From NCBI RefSeq assembly GCF_040958095.1, contig NC_091175.1:24619339-24683338 (forward strand): DNA of 64,000 nt, written 5' to 3'. Below, piece by piece: positions 1-11,659 of the stretch (its first letter is position 1; every line of letters begins with the position of its first letter). This DNA is from Procambarus clarkii (taxonomy: Eukaryota > Arthropoda > Malacostraca > Decapoda > Cambaridae). The notes under the pieces were generated by a model that saw nothing but the letters and a program-made list of their open reading frames with translations, did not search any database and was not told the origin of the DNA. A program made the position numbers and the translations under genes.

Positions 1-313
1 CGTATTGGCGTTTGCCATTCCATTGTTGACTTTCGGTGCCATGGAGAGAGGGGATGTGCTGCATGGGTGACAGCTTCTCCCCCTTATCAACCTATCCTGA
101 TTTTGCGCCCTAGAGAAGTCACTTCACACAGACAACCAGAGCACCATTCCATAATTTCCTGAGACCAATGGATGCGTACTACTCTCCGCATTGCGTAGGT
201 ACATCTCTGTATCTGTGTATGTCGAAGGACAGATGCTTGGCGCTAGCCAAATTAAACTTTGCAGGATTAATTGTTTATCGGGAATCGTCAGGAAGTCAAG
301 GTCGGCTAAGTAG
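1..313. other. No gene seen
   Basis: Mixed-composition sequence with no convincing reading frame, splice signals or repeat structure. It leads directly into the minisatellite that starts near 314. Confidence 0.5.
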
Positions 314-540
314 CTCACATGATGGGGTAGGAGGGTATGGCCCACATGATGGGGTAGGAGGGGTATGTTCCACATGATGTAGTAAGAGGGTATGGCCCTC
401 ATGATGGGGTAAGTTGGTATGTTCCACATGATGGGGTAGGAGGGTATGTTCCACATGATGGGGTAGGGGGGTATGTTCCACATGATGAGGAAGGAGGGTA
501 TTTGTTTCACATGATTGGGAATGAGGGTATGGCCCAAATA
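314..540. repeat. 27-bp minisatellite, about 8 copies
   Basis: A 27-bp unit with core CACATGATGGGGTAGGAGGG, followed by TATGTTC or TATGGCC, is repeated about eight times with point variants. Because 27 is a multiple of three, all frames on both strands stay open or repeat with a 9-residue period. The apparent proteins here are by-products of the repeat and not genes. The last copies (about 480-540) are the most diverged, as is usual at array edges. Confidence 0.9.
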
Positions 541-799
541 GCCCTTCTTCACGATGTGTCTCAATGTGTAATTTTTTCAACCATATGATATGGCTGAATC
601 TCTTGTACAAATGATATTCTGTAACATCATTTGTTAAACGGATAACTGTGTTTCGCTCGAGGGGTAACCATCTGATATAAAGGAGATAGTGTGGAGGAAA
701 TGTTCCCAGTGAAGAGTGGAGGAAGGGTGTTTAGAGCTTATATAGAAAGTAAGTAATTATCAAAAGAAGGCACCAAACCAGGAAGGCTATATAGCACCA

Positions 800-3700
800 T
801 CAAATGTGCGGGATAATCAGAGGGCGCTAAATATCACCAAGGATGCCAATACGAGAACAGAAACGCATAAGCGAACGATATCAAAAGAATCCGAGTCACC
901 AAGAATAATATCAAGGGACAAGCGACTGGGGGGACGGTCGGACACACGCTTGTCCCGGAAGTCAGGACATTCAACAAGGATATGCACGACCGTAAGAGGG
1001 ACAATAAGGAGCAGGGCGGTGCTCCATCAAGTGACCATGAGTTAAGCGAGTGTGGCCAATACACAACCTCGCCAGAGCCGTTTCCCATCGCCGGTTACTG
1101 TGGTAGGAGGACGGCCACGAGGACACACAACTCTTAAGAGTACGCAGTTTGTTTCCAGTAACAGAAGACCAACAATCCTGCCAACGGGTAAGGATGGAGG
1201 AATGGATAACTGGGTAAATATCGGAATAAGGAATACCTTTACAAGGGATGGGTCAAGAGCGGACAGCTTCCCTGGCGGCAGCATCTGCACGCTCATTTAA
1301 AGAGACACCAACATGGCTCAGAACCCATCAAAACGCAACCGACTTAAATTTACTGTGAATAAGAAACAGCCAACGCTGGATCTCGACAGCCACTGGATGA
1401 ACCTGATTAAAGGACCCGAGAGCCATGAGGGCACTACGAAAGTCCACAACAACTACAAAGGAAGATTGACAACGAGAAAGCAGGAGACGAAGAGCATAGA
1501 GAATAGCATAAAGCTCCGCTGTAAAGATGCTAGTCTCCGGAGGTAAGTGACACATATAAGTGCAATCAGGAAAAGACAACAGAGTAGCCTACACTGTCCG
1601 CAAAACTTAGACCCATCAGTGAAGACGGAAACGGAGCGGGAGAGAAGAAAAGTGCTCAAGGAATAGGCGTTTTAGAACTGTAGGAGGGATAAAAGCTGTA
1701 GTGATGCGGGTTAAGGATGTACAAAACTGCGGAAGGGGGACTCTCCACAGGGGGCAAAGAAGGAACAACACGAGGAGAAATATTAGAAATACGAACTGAA
1801 AGAGAATCCTGTAAGTGAGATAACCGGACAGAAAAAGGGAGGTGGTGAAGAGGAACAGGAACAGCAGGAGGGGAAACGTTAAAGCACGACAGAGGCGAGA
1901 GGAAGGATGTTGCAAGGACCGCGCAAGATAGCGAAGACAGTAGCGATCACGGCGGTCCTGGAGAGATAGGAAGCCAGTGTCAACATACAAGCTGAGGACG
2001 GGAGTTGAACGAAAGGCACCAGAACTGATGCGCAACCGAGTATGGTGCAAAGTATCCAGACGGCGAAGAGTAGAAGGAGGAGAAGCAGACGAGTAAGCAG
2101 GGCAACCATAATCGAGCTTAGACAGGACGAGAGAGGAATGTAAATCGAGTAGTGTGCCTATCCGTTCCCCAAGAAGTATGGGACAATACCCAAAGGAGGG
2201 TAAGGGCCCTAGAGCATTCAACACGGAGATAAGAGATATGGGGCGACCAAGAGCATAAGAAATATTGCCGGAACAACCGTGGACATCTTTAAGAGAAAAC
2301 TAGATTTATTCCTCCAAGGAGTGCCGGACCAACTGGGCTGTGGTGGGTATGTGGGCCTGCGGGCCGCTCCAAGCAACAGCCTAGTGGACCAAACTCTCAC
2401 ATGTCAAGCCTGGCCTCGGGCCGGGCTTGGGAAGTAGAAGAACTCCCAGAACCCCATCAACCAGGTATCAAGACAAACGAGTGTCAAAAATCAACCCCAA
2501 AAGCTTAGCAGAATCCTTGTACACAATGGGGTGACCATAAAGCAACAAAGAAGGATGAAGAACGACACGCTTCCGAGTAAAAATCATAGCACAAGTCTTA
2601 AACGTAGAGAACCTGAAGCCATGATCGGTGGACATGGCATCAATTGCAAGTTGAAGCCGCCGTTGAAGGAGAGGCGAATCACCACCATGACAGCAAAGGG
2701 TAAGATCGTCGACATAGAGAGCGGAGAAGAAGCCTGAAGGAAGAGAGGAAAGAAGACCATTGAGGGCAACCAGAAAAAAGAGTAGTACTCAGAACACTAC
2801 CCTGGGGTACACCCTCATACTGCCGAAAAGGGGCAGAGAGAGTGGTACCAAGCTGCACACGAAAGGAACGACGAGAGAGGAAGCTGGCGAGAAAGAGAAG
2901 GAGATGACCACGAAGGCCAAAAGAATGAAGTTGGGATAGAATATGATATCGCCAAGTAGTGTCGTAAGCCTTCTCCGGGTCACAAAGAACGGCAACAACT
3001 GAGGTCTTCGCAGCAAAAGCAGTATTATTATAGACCTACAAGTTCACCAGGACATCCGTTGTCCTGCGGCACTTGCGGAAGCCAAATTGAGAAGGGGAGA
3101 GGTGGTGATGGTGTTCTAAGAACCACATCAGACGAACGTTAACCCTACGTTCAAAGAGTATGCAGACACAACTTATGAGGGCAATAGGGCGAAAGTCCTT
3201 AGGGGATGTTCCCAGAGACCCCTGGTTTGCGAACAGGGAGGATAACGGCATCGAGCCAGTCCTCAGGGACTGACGATGACTCCCAGATCCGATTATACAG
3301 ACTCAGTAAATACAGAGACATATATGCATGGAGGGAGATGGCGAAGCATCTCATAATGAATTCCATCGAAGCCCGCCACAGTAGAACCGCAGAGTGCCAG
3401 GGCAGACCGAAGTTCATAGAAGGAGAAGGGATCGTTATAGGAAAGGCGAAGATGAGTACAGAAATCCAAAGGACAAGATTCAAGGACAGGTTTATGAAGA
3501 AGGAAAGATTGGGGAAGATGAAAACCAGAGCTAACAGAAGAAAAGTGGGATCCCAGTCCGGTAGCGACCCACAACGGGTCTGCCACAAGAGTTCCACGAA
3601 GGTAAAGGACAGGTGAGACATCGGGAACGAATTTACCCGCTATCTTGCAGGTACACTTCCAGATCTGCGGCAGAGGAGTTTCGGACGTAATGGTGGAGAC

Positions 3701-4706
3701 ATAAGGCGCCCAACATTCATGTTTAGTCGTACGCATGGCCCTACGGGCCACCGCACTCGCCTTCCGAAATAAAAGAAATGAATCGGCCGTCTGCCGGTGG
3801 CGGTGTCTTCCAGGTTGCACACTTACAGCGGACAGCCCGAGCACAGTCCGTATTCCACAGGGAAGGCACTTCCGTGGGCCCCAAGAGGAAGAGCGAGGAA
3901 TAGAGCGGAAGGCAGCGTTGAAGACAGTGTCATGAAAAAGGACGAGAGAGCGAGGGAGAGGCAGAAGGGAGAGGTCAGGGAGAGCAGCACTAAGGGTAAA
4001 TAGGGTCCAGTCTGCCTTAGCAAACTGCTACCTAGGGAAGGAGAGGGGAGGGTGAAAAGAGAAAAAGGTAACAAGGATGGGGAAATGGTCACTGCCATGG
4101 AGGTCATCAAGAACCAGTCATGTGAAATCTAAGTAAAGAGAAGACGAGCAAAGAGAAAGATCAAGACAGGAAAGGGTGCAATTCCGAGAGTCCAAATGCG
4201 TGGGCTCACCAGAATTCAGAAAAGACAGGGAAGAAGAGAGGATGAACGGCTCAAGAAGGCAACCCCGGGTGTTCGTCAGATAGGTTACACATCACACTAA
4301 ACGGAATGACGACAATTGAAATCACCTAGCAGGAGCACAGACTCCGGTAAGGAGTCCAGGAGGTGTTTCAGATCGGGAAGAGAAAGCGGGACACTCGGGG
4401 GGAGATAAATGGACCAAAAGGTGTACCATTTCCTCACAAAGATACGAGCAGCAGAACAATGGAGAGGCGAAGGAAAAAGTGAGAGGACAAAGGGAACATC
4501 TGAGCGAATCAAGAGAGCAGAAGAGTTAGAAACCCCAGCAACAGGCTGGGGGGGGGGGGGAAGGAATAGCCACGAAAGCAACCAGGACAAGCACAAAGCA
4601 TCGGCTCCTGGAGACAGACACAAAGGGCCGAAAACCGCGAAATCAGAAGTTGGAGTTCAAGGAAATTGGCATAATAACCAGGAAAGTTCCATTAAAGAAT
4701 AGACAT
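800..4706 (-). pseudogene. LINE copy 1 pol: APE endonuclease - RT - RNase H, broken
   Basis: Replication enzyme of the LINE: target-site nicking, reverse transcription and RNA removal. The frame corresponding to the copy 2 start (ATG near 4706) is closed by a stop at the fifth codon. Visible landmarks in minus-strand order are the endonuclease GDFN motif (4315-4326), the RT palm core YVDD (2705-2716) and the RNase H FTDGSK motif (about 1607-1629). Between them lie RT blocks such as DFRPIALISC, QFGFRKCR and EGVPQGSVLSTTLF. Frames shift repeatedly and a 230-bp foreign segment interrupts RT at 2240-2470. The C-terminal Cys/His cluster that is readable in copy 2 is scrambled here. Confidence 0.85.
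2240..2470 (+). mobile_element. Nested 3' end of another LINE, inserted in LINE copy 1
   Basis: This segment is absent from the matching place in LINE copy 2 (around 40,170-40,180), so it is an insertion. On the plus strand it reads as the C-terminal tail of a CR1/L2-like RT, including DIFKRKLDLFLQGVPDQLG, followed by a stop and a GC-rich 3' tail. A short CAAGA-like direct repeat may mark the target-site duplication. The orientation is opposite to the host LINE. Confidence 0.7.
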
Positions 4707-4859
4707 CGACGAGAAGAGGAAGGACAACAACAGAGAACAACGAAGAAACAAAGGCGAAAAGGGAACACAGCACATTAAAGAAGCGCAGGATCAGGGTCAG
4801 GGTCAGCGAAGTCATGGTTAGGGGGCATGGGTTACCTGAGTAAAAAGGAGTGAAGGGAG

Positions 4860-6697
4860 CTAGAGGACCGACCAGGGGCGGACGAGTAGGGTCCGGAGGA
4901 GGAAGAGGGGAGATAACCGAGGGTAAAGAACAACAGCAGGAGGGGCAGAAATCAGGGGATGCATCTCAGCAAGGGCACCAACCGTGAGGGAAGCGGGGGC
5001 CATAGAGACCTCCACAGCAAGAACAGGGGGCGTGACCACCGAAACGGGAGGGGACGTAGCGAGAGAGTCAGAAGTAGGGGGCGAGAAAGAAAGCGAAGAC
5101 TTTTTACCTGCAGGGGAGGAGGAAGCAGAGCAGCCAGGCTTACGCTTCTGACTCAAAGAGTCAGGTGTCCCAGCAACTAAGTACCAGGCAACAGATTCCA
5201 GCGTCTCAACAGGAGAAGCAGATCGAGAGCATACACGACGGCCGTTGGGAGAGCGACGGACATCAGCCCGTACTGACAGGCGGCGTGGAGAGCCAATAGA
5301 CGGAGGAGAAGGATGGGAAGGAAGATTGGAGGGAGGCGAGGAAGAAGACACAGGAGACATGACAGACCGGGCAGAAAGAAGGGGAACCCTAGACAGAGGA
5401 CCAGAAGGGGGACCCCTCGGGACAGAACTCAAAGGAACAGAGGAGGGGGCGGTGGGCATATCAGGGTCAAGGCCTAAAAGCTGTTTTGAATCTGAGGAAG
5501 GTGGGAAGGACGAGGAGAGGAAGAGTGCAACACGCGAGCATAAGAGATGTTAGCACAAGGTGGGAGCCGACGAACTTGGCGCCTCGCCTCAGGAAAAGAC
5601 AAACACTCCCGGTGCTTCAAGTTGAGGATGGCAGCCTCAAGCTTGTAATGTATACACGCACGAGAGAAGGTAGGGTGGGCCTCACCGCAATTTAGGCAGC
5701 GAGCCTGGGGAGAAGTGCATTCCGACTTAGAGTAACCCTTGCCCCAACACAAAGGACAGAGAGAGACAGTTCCAGAGCAGCGGAGGGCACCATGCCCAAA
5801 CCTCAACCACTTATTACAGAGCCGAAGAGAGGGAATGTACTCCTGGATGGAGCACCTGGCACCAGCAAGACTGACAGAGGGTGGAAGGGTCCTACCATCA
5901 AAGGTAATCATCACAACCCGAAGGGGCTGACTACGGCGACCACGAGGGAGACGAGTAAATGAATCTACCTGGAGGACAGAATGGCCCTGAGCATCGAGGA
6001 TATGACGAATATCTTCATAGCAGTCCTGGAGATTCCAAACACCGGTAGCAACATGGGTTGGGAGGAGAATAGTGCCAACACTGGAATTCAACCGAGCGTT
6101 CTTGGAGACCCGAACAGGGGTCTTGCCAATTCAGGACAAGGCGGCCAAGCGGAAGGCTTCATAGAGAGAAGGTGCAGCAACGACACATGTACCGAGACGA
6201 GTGAGGTGGAAAGTAACAGAGGCATCTAAGGAATCAACAAGGTGCCTATGGAGGGAGAAATCGTCAGGAGGCACAGGATTAAAAAAGAGGAGATCAAAGT
6301 ATTTGGCCCATGAAGTGGGACCAAACAAGGCTTGATACGCATCAGTACGAGTAGAAATTGAGCGAGTGTGGCCGTGTCGAGGACGGCGTTGAGAACCCCC
6401 AGAGAGAGAAGGGTTAAAAGGCACAGTAGTCACAACTAGAGACTGAGCCTTGCCAGGGGACCAGGTGGTCACCACTGGGGGCTCGAGGCTCGACCCATCC
6501 ACAGAGGAGGGAGGGAAGCCGAGGGGAGTAGTCAGAAAAGTCAAAGGAGGAGCAAGGTCAGGGCCCAATGTAGTGGTGGCTACAGAACCCGGTCTTCCAA
6601 TACGGTCCAACTTGGGGGCTTGGTCGCCCACCCTACGAGCCTGAGAAGGTAAAAGAGGAACAGAATTCGACATGAGTACGAAAAGAAAAACATTCAT
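4860..6697 (-). pseudogene. LINE copy 1 ORF1 (gag-like, zinc knuckles), broken
   Basis: RNA-binding ORF1 of the LINE. Translation starts near 6697 and is split by an in-frame TGA at about 6131 (copy 2 has TGC at the matching position) and by a small deletion near 5470 that shifts the frame. Near the middle are three Cys-rich knuckles, two with altered ligands: CNKWLRFGHGALRC has Trp where the second Cys is expected and CPLCWGKGYSKSEC has Tyr in place of His, while CLNCGEAHPTFSRAC keeps Cys/His spacing. The C-terminal part (5459-4860) is Ser/Pro-rich. Knuckle decay and frame damage indicate a dead copy. Confidence 0.8.
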
Positions 6698-7446
6698 TCA
6701 CGAATGTGCCCCCATACCCACCATGGAGCCACAATTAGAACCAGGACACCCAACAAGAAGCTATCGCAGATCATGTCGGGCCCCCCCCCCCAAGGGTGCG
6801 TCGTGAGTATACGCCCCACAAACGCCACCTTAAGAACCGTCAGTCTGTCGAGATCGGGTTCAGTGACGAAAGGAGGATTGACAATAAAAGGTTTCCCTTG
6901 CTCTCGACGTTGGGTCCTACAATTCTACGGGTGTAAGAGAATGCCTCCTGAAGCACCCGGGCATCAAAATAGAAGAAGTCCAAAGGAATAACCAAAACAA
7001 GCAAAAGGTCGGCAGGAAACAACAAGCAGATAGGAGAAGAGTGGGGGGGAGGGGAGAAAAATGAAAAAGAGGGAAAAGGAAAAGCGATCCGGCACAATTG
7101 GAGAAGACAGCAGCAGGAGCATAAGGCCACAAAAGGACAGAGGACTGTCCCTTGGAGCATCACACTCAGGCAGCCGACCACCAAGCCCCCTCACAGCGCC
7201 AACGGGCCGGATGGGGAGGGGGAGCTTATATAAGAAGAAGGGTGTGTATATGAATGAGCTGGGTACCGGGGTTGACCCCTAGGCGACCCATGGGTACCCT
7301 CATCTCGGTTACCTATGAAAAAAATTCTTTGTTTTTTACCTAATCTCTAGTCTCCTATTAGGAATGAAATGGATCGGTCTAGTTGTCCTTGTTATGCAGC
7401 ATCTAGACTCTATGCCACATTGTTTTGACTTTTGTGATAAATGATG

Positions 7447-7638
7447 GGCGTTTGAACAAATCCAAAAGAGCCTTGGTGAGGGGTTCGAACCTATGTCCGG
7501 GATGATCCCAGACGCGCATTAGTCGATTGCGCCAGGACATGGTCAAATGTCGTGGCGCAATCGACTAAGGCGCATCTGGGATCATCCCGGACGTAGGTTA
7601 AAACCCTCATCACGGCCTTTGTGGATTTGTTCATATGA
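7447..7638. repeat. Foldback made of two inverted tRNA-like SINE heads
   Basis: Arms 7447-7540 and 7547-7638 are imperfect inverted copies around a 6-bp centre. Each arm resembles a tRNA: box A TGGCGCAATCGACTAAGGCG on the right arm and box B GGTTCGAACCC on the complement of the left arm. This is best read as an inverted pair of tRNA-derived SINE 5' regions and not a functional tRNA gene. Confidence 0.7.
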
Positions 7639-7683
7639 TGTAACACACTATTGTGCTTTCTGTTTGATTGACTTTGGTTATGT

Positions 7684-7962
7684 AGGCGCCAGACGGCTGA
7701 GTGAACCGTGCTCGGGGTTCGTAGTCCAAAGGGTCCGGGTTTGATCCCTGACAGAAGCGGAAACAAATAGACAGAATATCTGTCCCCCTGATGCTCCTGT
7801 TCACCTAGCAGTAAATATTTAGCTTGGAGTTAGACAGCTGCTTCGGGCTGCTCTCCGGATGTGTGTGTGTGTGGGAAAATTAGGATTAAGGATTTGCATG
7901 AAACGCCATGCGCACAAGAATGTAAGAACTCTTGTATATATAAATAAATAAATAAATAAGTC
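7684..7962 (+). mobile_element. tRNA-derived SINE
   Basis: A degenerate tRNA-like head carries box B GGGTTTGATCCC (about 7737-7748). The body contains CACCTAGCAGTAAATA and GACAGCTGCTTCGGGCTGC, shared in part with the SINE at 36,225. The 3' end is an AAAT-type simple repeat (about 7937-7960), typical of SINE tails. Confidence 0.75.
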
Positions 7963-8708
7963 AAAGTCTACGTCTCCCATAAGTCTACAAACTAATGTTG
8001 GGGAACTTTACATATGTTTAAGTGTTAAAATTCTGTAAAAAAGACTTTCTTCAGAATTTTTGAAAATCTCCCTCTAATTGTACTCTACATCTTTTCTTAC
8101 GGTTTAATGTTTGTTCTCAGGTAGGCCACAGTTCATGGAGGTGGCTTTATCTGCTTTTATGAGAACATTTAATTAAATCGTGTTATAGTGCAGAGTTCAG
8201 AACTGTATTGTGTATCTTAAATTGAGGCTGTAGTTAACAGCAGAGTTGTAAAATAATAATAAAGATTTTTACTTTTGACTATAATACTCTTATTTTCAAA
8301 CATTTAAACATTTGGTTTGTTAGCCAGAAGACTTCTAATTATAACTCTCATCGCATAAATGACTTGATTGTTTACTGCTGTCCATTTGAGAAGTTTAGTA
8401 ACTATGTTTTTCATGGTCTAATAATTCACTGACTTGGTTTAATTTTGGTTTCTCATCATGAAGAGCTGTAATTATTGTATTTAACTTCTTTACTTCGTAT
8501 CTTTATTAATGACACTGTCATTTTCAGTGATCGCTTAAATGAATAGCCATTAACGTGGAATTTAAGTAAAAATATTATCTTTGCAGTTATTAAGATATTT
8601 ATATTTTGTACCTGGCAGCATTCTGCCGATGCAGGATGTTAATTAAAAAATTTAGTGTTAGTGTTAACAAAAATTCCAAGTGATTACAATATTTATTTTT
8701 TATATCAG
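7963..8708. other. AT-rich non-coding stretch, possible intron
   Basis: No reading frame or known repeat is visible. It ends in a T-rich tract and TATATCAG, which serves as the splice acceptor of the candidate exon at 8709. Confidence 0.4.
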
Positions 8709-9154
8709 ATGCCAGCTCATCCCGTACTCTCTTTGTAGAAGAAGAGAGTACCGTTAGTCAGAGGGAACCTTCATTATATTTTCATTATATTATATTTTCG
8801 TCATACGCGACTTTCGACTGTACAAGGAGTAGAGATGCTACATTGGAAAAGTTTCCTTCCTATGACAAAATGTTGATTGGAATGCAGTCATATACTCCGT
8901 TACGTGAAGTTGGGCTGCGGTCTACCGAGACTCGCCATGATGAACAGACCCTTCGCCAACCGCCAACTAGTGATCTCTGTAACGGTCTCTTCCCACACTT
9001 CCTTGAATGGAATATAGGTGATCCGCTACCGTTTGACATTAGTCGTCCACATCTTAGCCTTCTTGACGAATTGGAGAGTATGTTCCCCTCCGTGACTTCA
9101 GAACCTTCCACGGAAGAGCCGGATTATTCACTTCCTTCCCCCCTCCTCTCTTAG
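8709..9154 (+). CDS. Candidate terminal coding exon of an unidentified host gene
   Basis: The frame is open from the acceptor (TTTATTTTTTATATCAG, ending at 8708) to TAG at 9152-9154, about 148 residues. No strong ATG explains the open stretch upstream of 8843, so an exon that continues an upstream coding sequence is more likely than an intact small gene. The product is acidic and Ser/Pro-rich near its C-terminus (includes FPHFLEWNIGDPLPF and ends SLPSPLLS). I do not recognise a family. A GC-rich hairpin followed by TTTTCTT lies just after the stop. Upstream exons were not found; LINE copy 1 fills the region before 7.2 kb. Composition is less AT-rich than its surroundings, which supports coding. 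It could be a chance frame. Confidence 0.4.
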
Positions 9155-9160
9155 CGAGGA

Positions 9161-9185
9161 CGGCCTCAGGGGGCCGTTTTCTTCG
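9161..9185 (+). other. Short GC hairpin with T run after the stop codon
   Basis: CGGCC and GGCCG can pair across a 6-nt loop, directly followed by TTTTCTT. It resembles a bacterial intrinsic terminator, but the context is eukaryotic, and it does not match the histone 3' stem-loop. Its role is unknown. Confidence 0.3.
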
Positions 9186-9227
9186 TACGGTGCAATGGAC
9201 CTTCCTCTTCCCCTTGTGCCCCCCGCT

Positions 9228-9276
9228 CGCCAGGTGCCCGATTCACGAAGTAGTTACGCAAGCACTTACCCAGCAA
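9228..9276 (+). repeat. Fragment of an interspersed repeat
   Basis: Contains GATTCACGAAGTAGTTACGC followed by AAGCACTTAC. The reverse complement of a closely similar stretch occurs at about 15,221-15,287, next to a large foldback. I take both as pieces of one dispersed family. Confidence 0.5.
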
Positions 9277-9544
9277 ACAATTTTAGGTTGCCACAACATA
9301 TCTGGAAAGTATTTGAAAGGATTGGAAACGTTTGTTTTATCGTATCAGATACGATATTGTGTGTGGACTTAAATAGGTTTCCAAAACTTATAACCAAGAC
9401 ATATGTATCTAACACTAATTTGAGATGTTGTGGCAACTTTACACTCCTAACATGAGTCATTCATAATCCATTCATACACCAATATGAATCTCTTGTGAAA
9501 GGTTTGAGCCTTATCTGAACCCTTTTCACATCTTTGTGTTTAAA

Positions 9545-9826
9545 GTTAAATTTCTTGAAATTAAATTATATTATTTTATATTATATTATATTATTTTTAT
9601 TATATTTTATTTTATAATGTATTATTATTTTTCTTATATTTTTTATATTATATTATTGTTTTCAATTTAAATATTAAAACCAATTTAAGGGTAAAAAAAT
9701 CAAATAATTTATATTTCTTTTATTATTTACTAACAAATCAGCAAAAATACAAAAACATATGACCTATATAATTATATATATATATAATATATATAAATAA
9801 TATATATATATAAATAATTTATATAA

Positions 9827-9893
<67 letters not shown>

Positions 9894-9930
9894 TGTAATA
9901 TATAAGAATGTAGTGTAATAGTATATATAT

Positions 9931-9994
<64 letters not shown>
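9545..9994. repeat. AT-rich tract with (TA)n
   Basis: TTATATT-type low-complexity sequence passes into long (TA)n runs at about 9835-9890 and 9945-9990. No coding sequence. Confidence 0.85.
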
Positions 9995-9996
<2 letters not shown>

Positions 9997-10240
9997 TATA
10001 TTTATATATAAATAATATATTTATATATAAATAATATATTTATATATAAATAATATATATATAAATAATATATATATAAATAATATATATATAAATAATA
10101 TATATATAAATAATATATATATACATAATATATATAAATAATATATATATATATAAATAATATATATATATAAATAATATATATATATATAAATAATATA
10201 TATATATAAATAATATATATATATAAATAATATATATATG
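9995..10240. repeat. AT minisatellite, 15-19 bp units
   Basis: Tandem units built as AAATAATATATATAT (15 bp) or longer forms such as AAATAATATATTTATATAT (19 bp), differing by TA or ATTT slippage. The minus-strand reading gives Tyr/Ile-rich frames that are artefacts. Confidence 0.85.
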
Positions 10241-10485
10241 ATAACCATCTTTGTAACCTATATGTAACTCCCTCTTTGTAACAAAGTTCAAATAAAGCAA
10301 ATATATATGTGTACATACAAAAGAATGGGGGTGGTAGACGATAATATTAGTGTTTAGTGAGTGACCACAAGGTCTCCTCTGAATACTTTTTATTTTCTTC
10401 TCCGAGGCTATGGGTCCCCACATTGGCACCAGAGGTCTTCCTCACAAACTTTTTATATAATATATATATAAATAATATATATATA
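10241..10485. other. Unassigned, probably part of an interspersed repeat
   Basis: Holds AATAAAG-type sequence near 10,292 and a stretch beginning AATGGGGGTGG. Its look suggests the end of a retroelement, but I cannot place it. It is flanked on both sides by AT arrays. Confidence 0.3.
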
Positions 10486-10494
10486 AAGGTAAAA

Positions 10495-10546
10495 CTAGCT
10501 AGTTATACGTAGATATATGATAACTAACCAACCCTACCAAACCTAA

Positions 10547-10635
<89 letters not shown>

Positions 10636-10640
10636 ATATA
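10495..10640. repeat. Remnant of the CCTAA-motif element plus (TA)n
   Basis: ACGTAGATATATGATAACTA followed by ACCAACCCTACCAAACCTAA matches the interior of the palindromic elements at 46.2-48.4 kb. It then runs into (TA)n at 10,549-10,630. Only one internal half is present. Confidence 0.55.
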
Positions 10641-11037
10641 TACACACATATATATATATAGGTTATATATAGGAATCTATATGTGTCTATATATAGACAC
10701 ATATAGATTCTTCTATATAGACATTAGAGAAGATTCAGCGGTACGCCATGCACCAGGCTCGCCACCATTTTCAGTATTCGTCATATCCAAGTCTGCTGTG
10801 TGATGCACATGTCTTCTTGCTTCACCACCCTGTAATGAAATATTGTTTGTTACTAATTGTTTTCAATAATACATTATTTTATTATATAATATTTAATTTA
10901 TTAATTAAAAACCGTTTCCATATTATAGAAAAAAAACTAAAACAAGAATCTATATAAAACTATAGAATAGAATAGAATAGAATAATAGAATAGAATCTAT
11001 ATAGAATCTATATATCATATATATATTTATAAAAATA

Positions 11038-11084
<47 letters not shown>

Positions 11085-11086
<2 letters not shown>

Positions 11087-11290
11087 GTGTGTATATCACG
11101 AAAATAAACACGTGATTAAGAATGTGACAATGTCAGACCACGGAGGAAGAATGAAACAGGAATTTCCTTAAGTACTTTCGTACTTAAATACATCTTCAGA
11201 AGGACCTTCTGAAGATGTATTTAATATACAAAAGTACTTAAGGAAATTCCTGTTTCATTCTTCCTCCGTGGTCTGACATTGTCATATTTA
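11085..11290. repeat. Foldback, about 80-bp arms
   Basis: Arms 11,125-11,202 and 11,205-11,284 are inverted copies meeting at GAAGGACCTTC. The arm includes TGACAATGTCAGACCACGGA. A single, non-inverted copy of the same arm lies at 48,529-48,652, also beside (TA)n. The arm is probably a terminal segment of a dispersed retroelement. Confidence 0.75.
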
Positions 11291-11659
11291 TATATATATA
11301 TTATTATATCCTGCATTATTCCAGCCCATTATTAGAGATAGTAGCCACCTCTTATTTTGGTTTTCTTTCATTATTAGTGCTCAGAAAATTAAATATATCT
11401 ACATATTTAGTCAAAATCAGTTACATTATTTTATCTTATTTATAGCATAAATGTTCTCAAAGATTACTAAAAAGAAATTGAATTAGACTACAGCAAATTG
11501 GCAAACTTTACCTTGTATCTGTTTCCACCGAGTTTGTTTGGGGCGTTCTTCAACATATCAGCAATACTTGTCTCAACACCTCTTTCAGTTGCATTAGTGT
11601 GGGTGTTGATACAGGCTTCTGGAAATTTATAAGAATTAATTAATATATATAATTATAAT
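11291..11659. other. No gene seen
   Basis: AT-rich intergenic sequence with a short (TA)n near 11,290. No persuasive frame or repeat. Confidence 0.4.

Larger units (their letters stand above)
746..7222 (-). mobile_element. Non-LTR retrotransposon (LINE), copy 1, two ORFs, decayed
   Basis: On the minus strand the element reads 5' to 3' from about 7222 down to about 746. It encodes a gag-like ORF1 with zinc-knuckle remnants, then a pol with APE-type endonuclease, reverse transcriptase, RNase H and a C-terminal Cys/His segment. The domain order fits the Jockey/I group of LINEs, and the RNase H points to an I- or Loa-like clade; this placement comes from family knowledge, not an alignment. Ends were set by comparison with copy 2 (38,707-44,890): both share the 3' end next to AAGTAAGTAATTATC and the 5' end near CCACCAAGCCCCCTCA. 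Many stops and frameshifts make it inactive. Confidence 0.88.
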
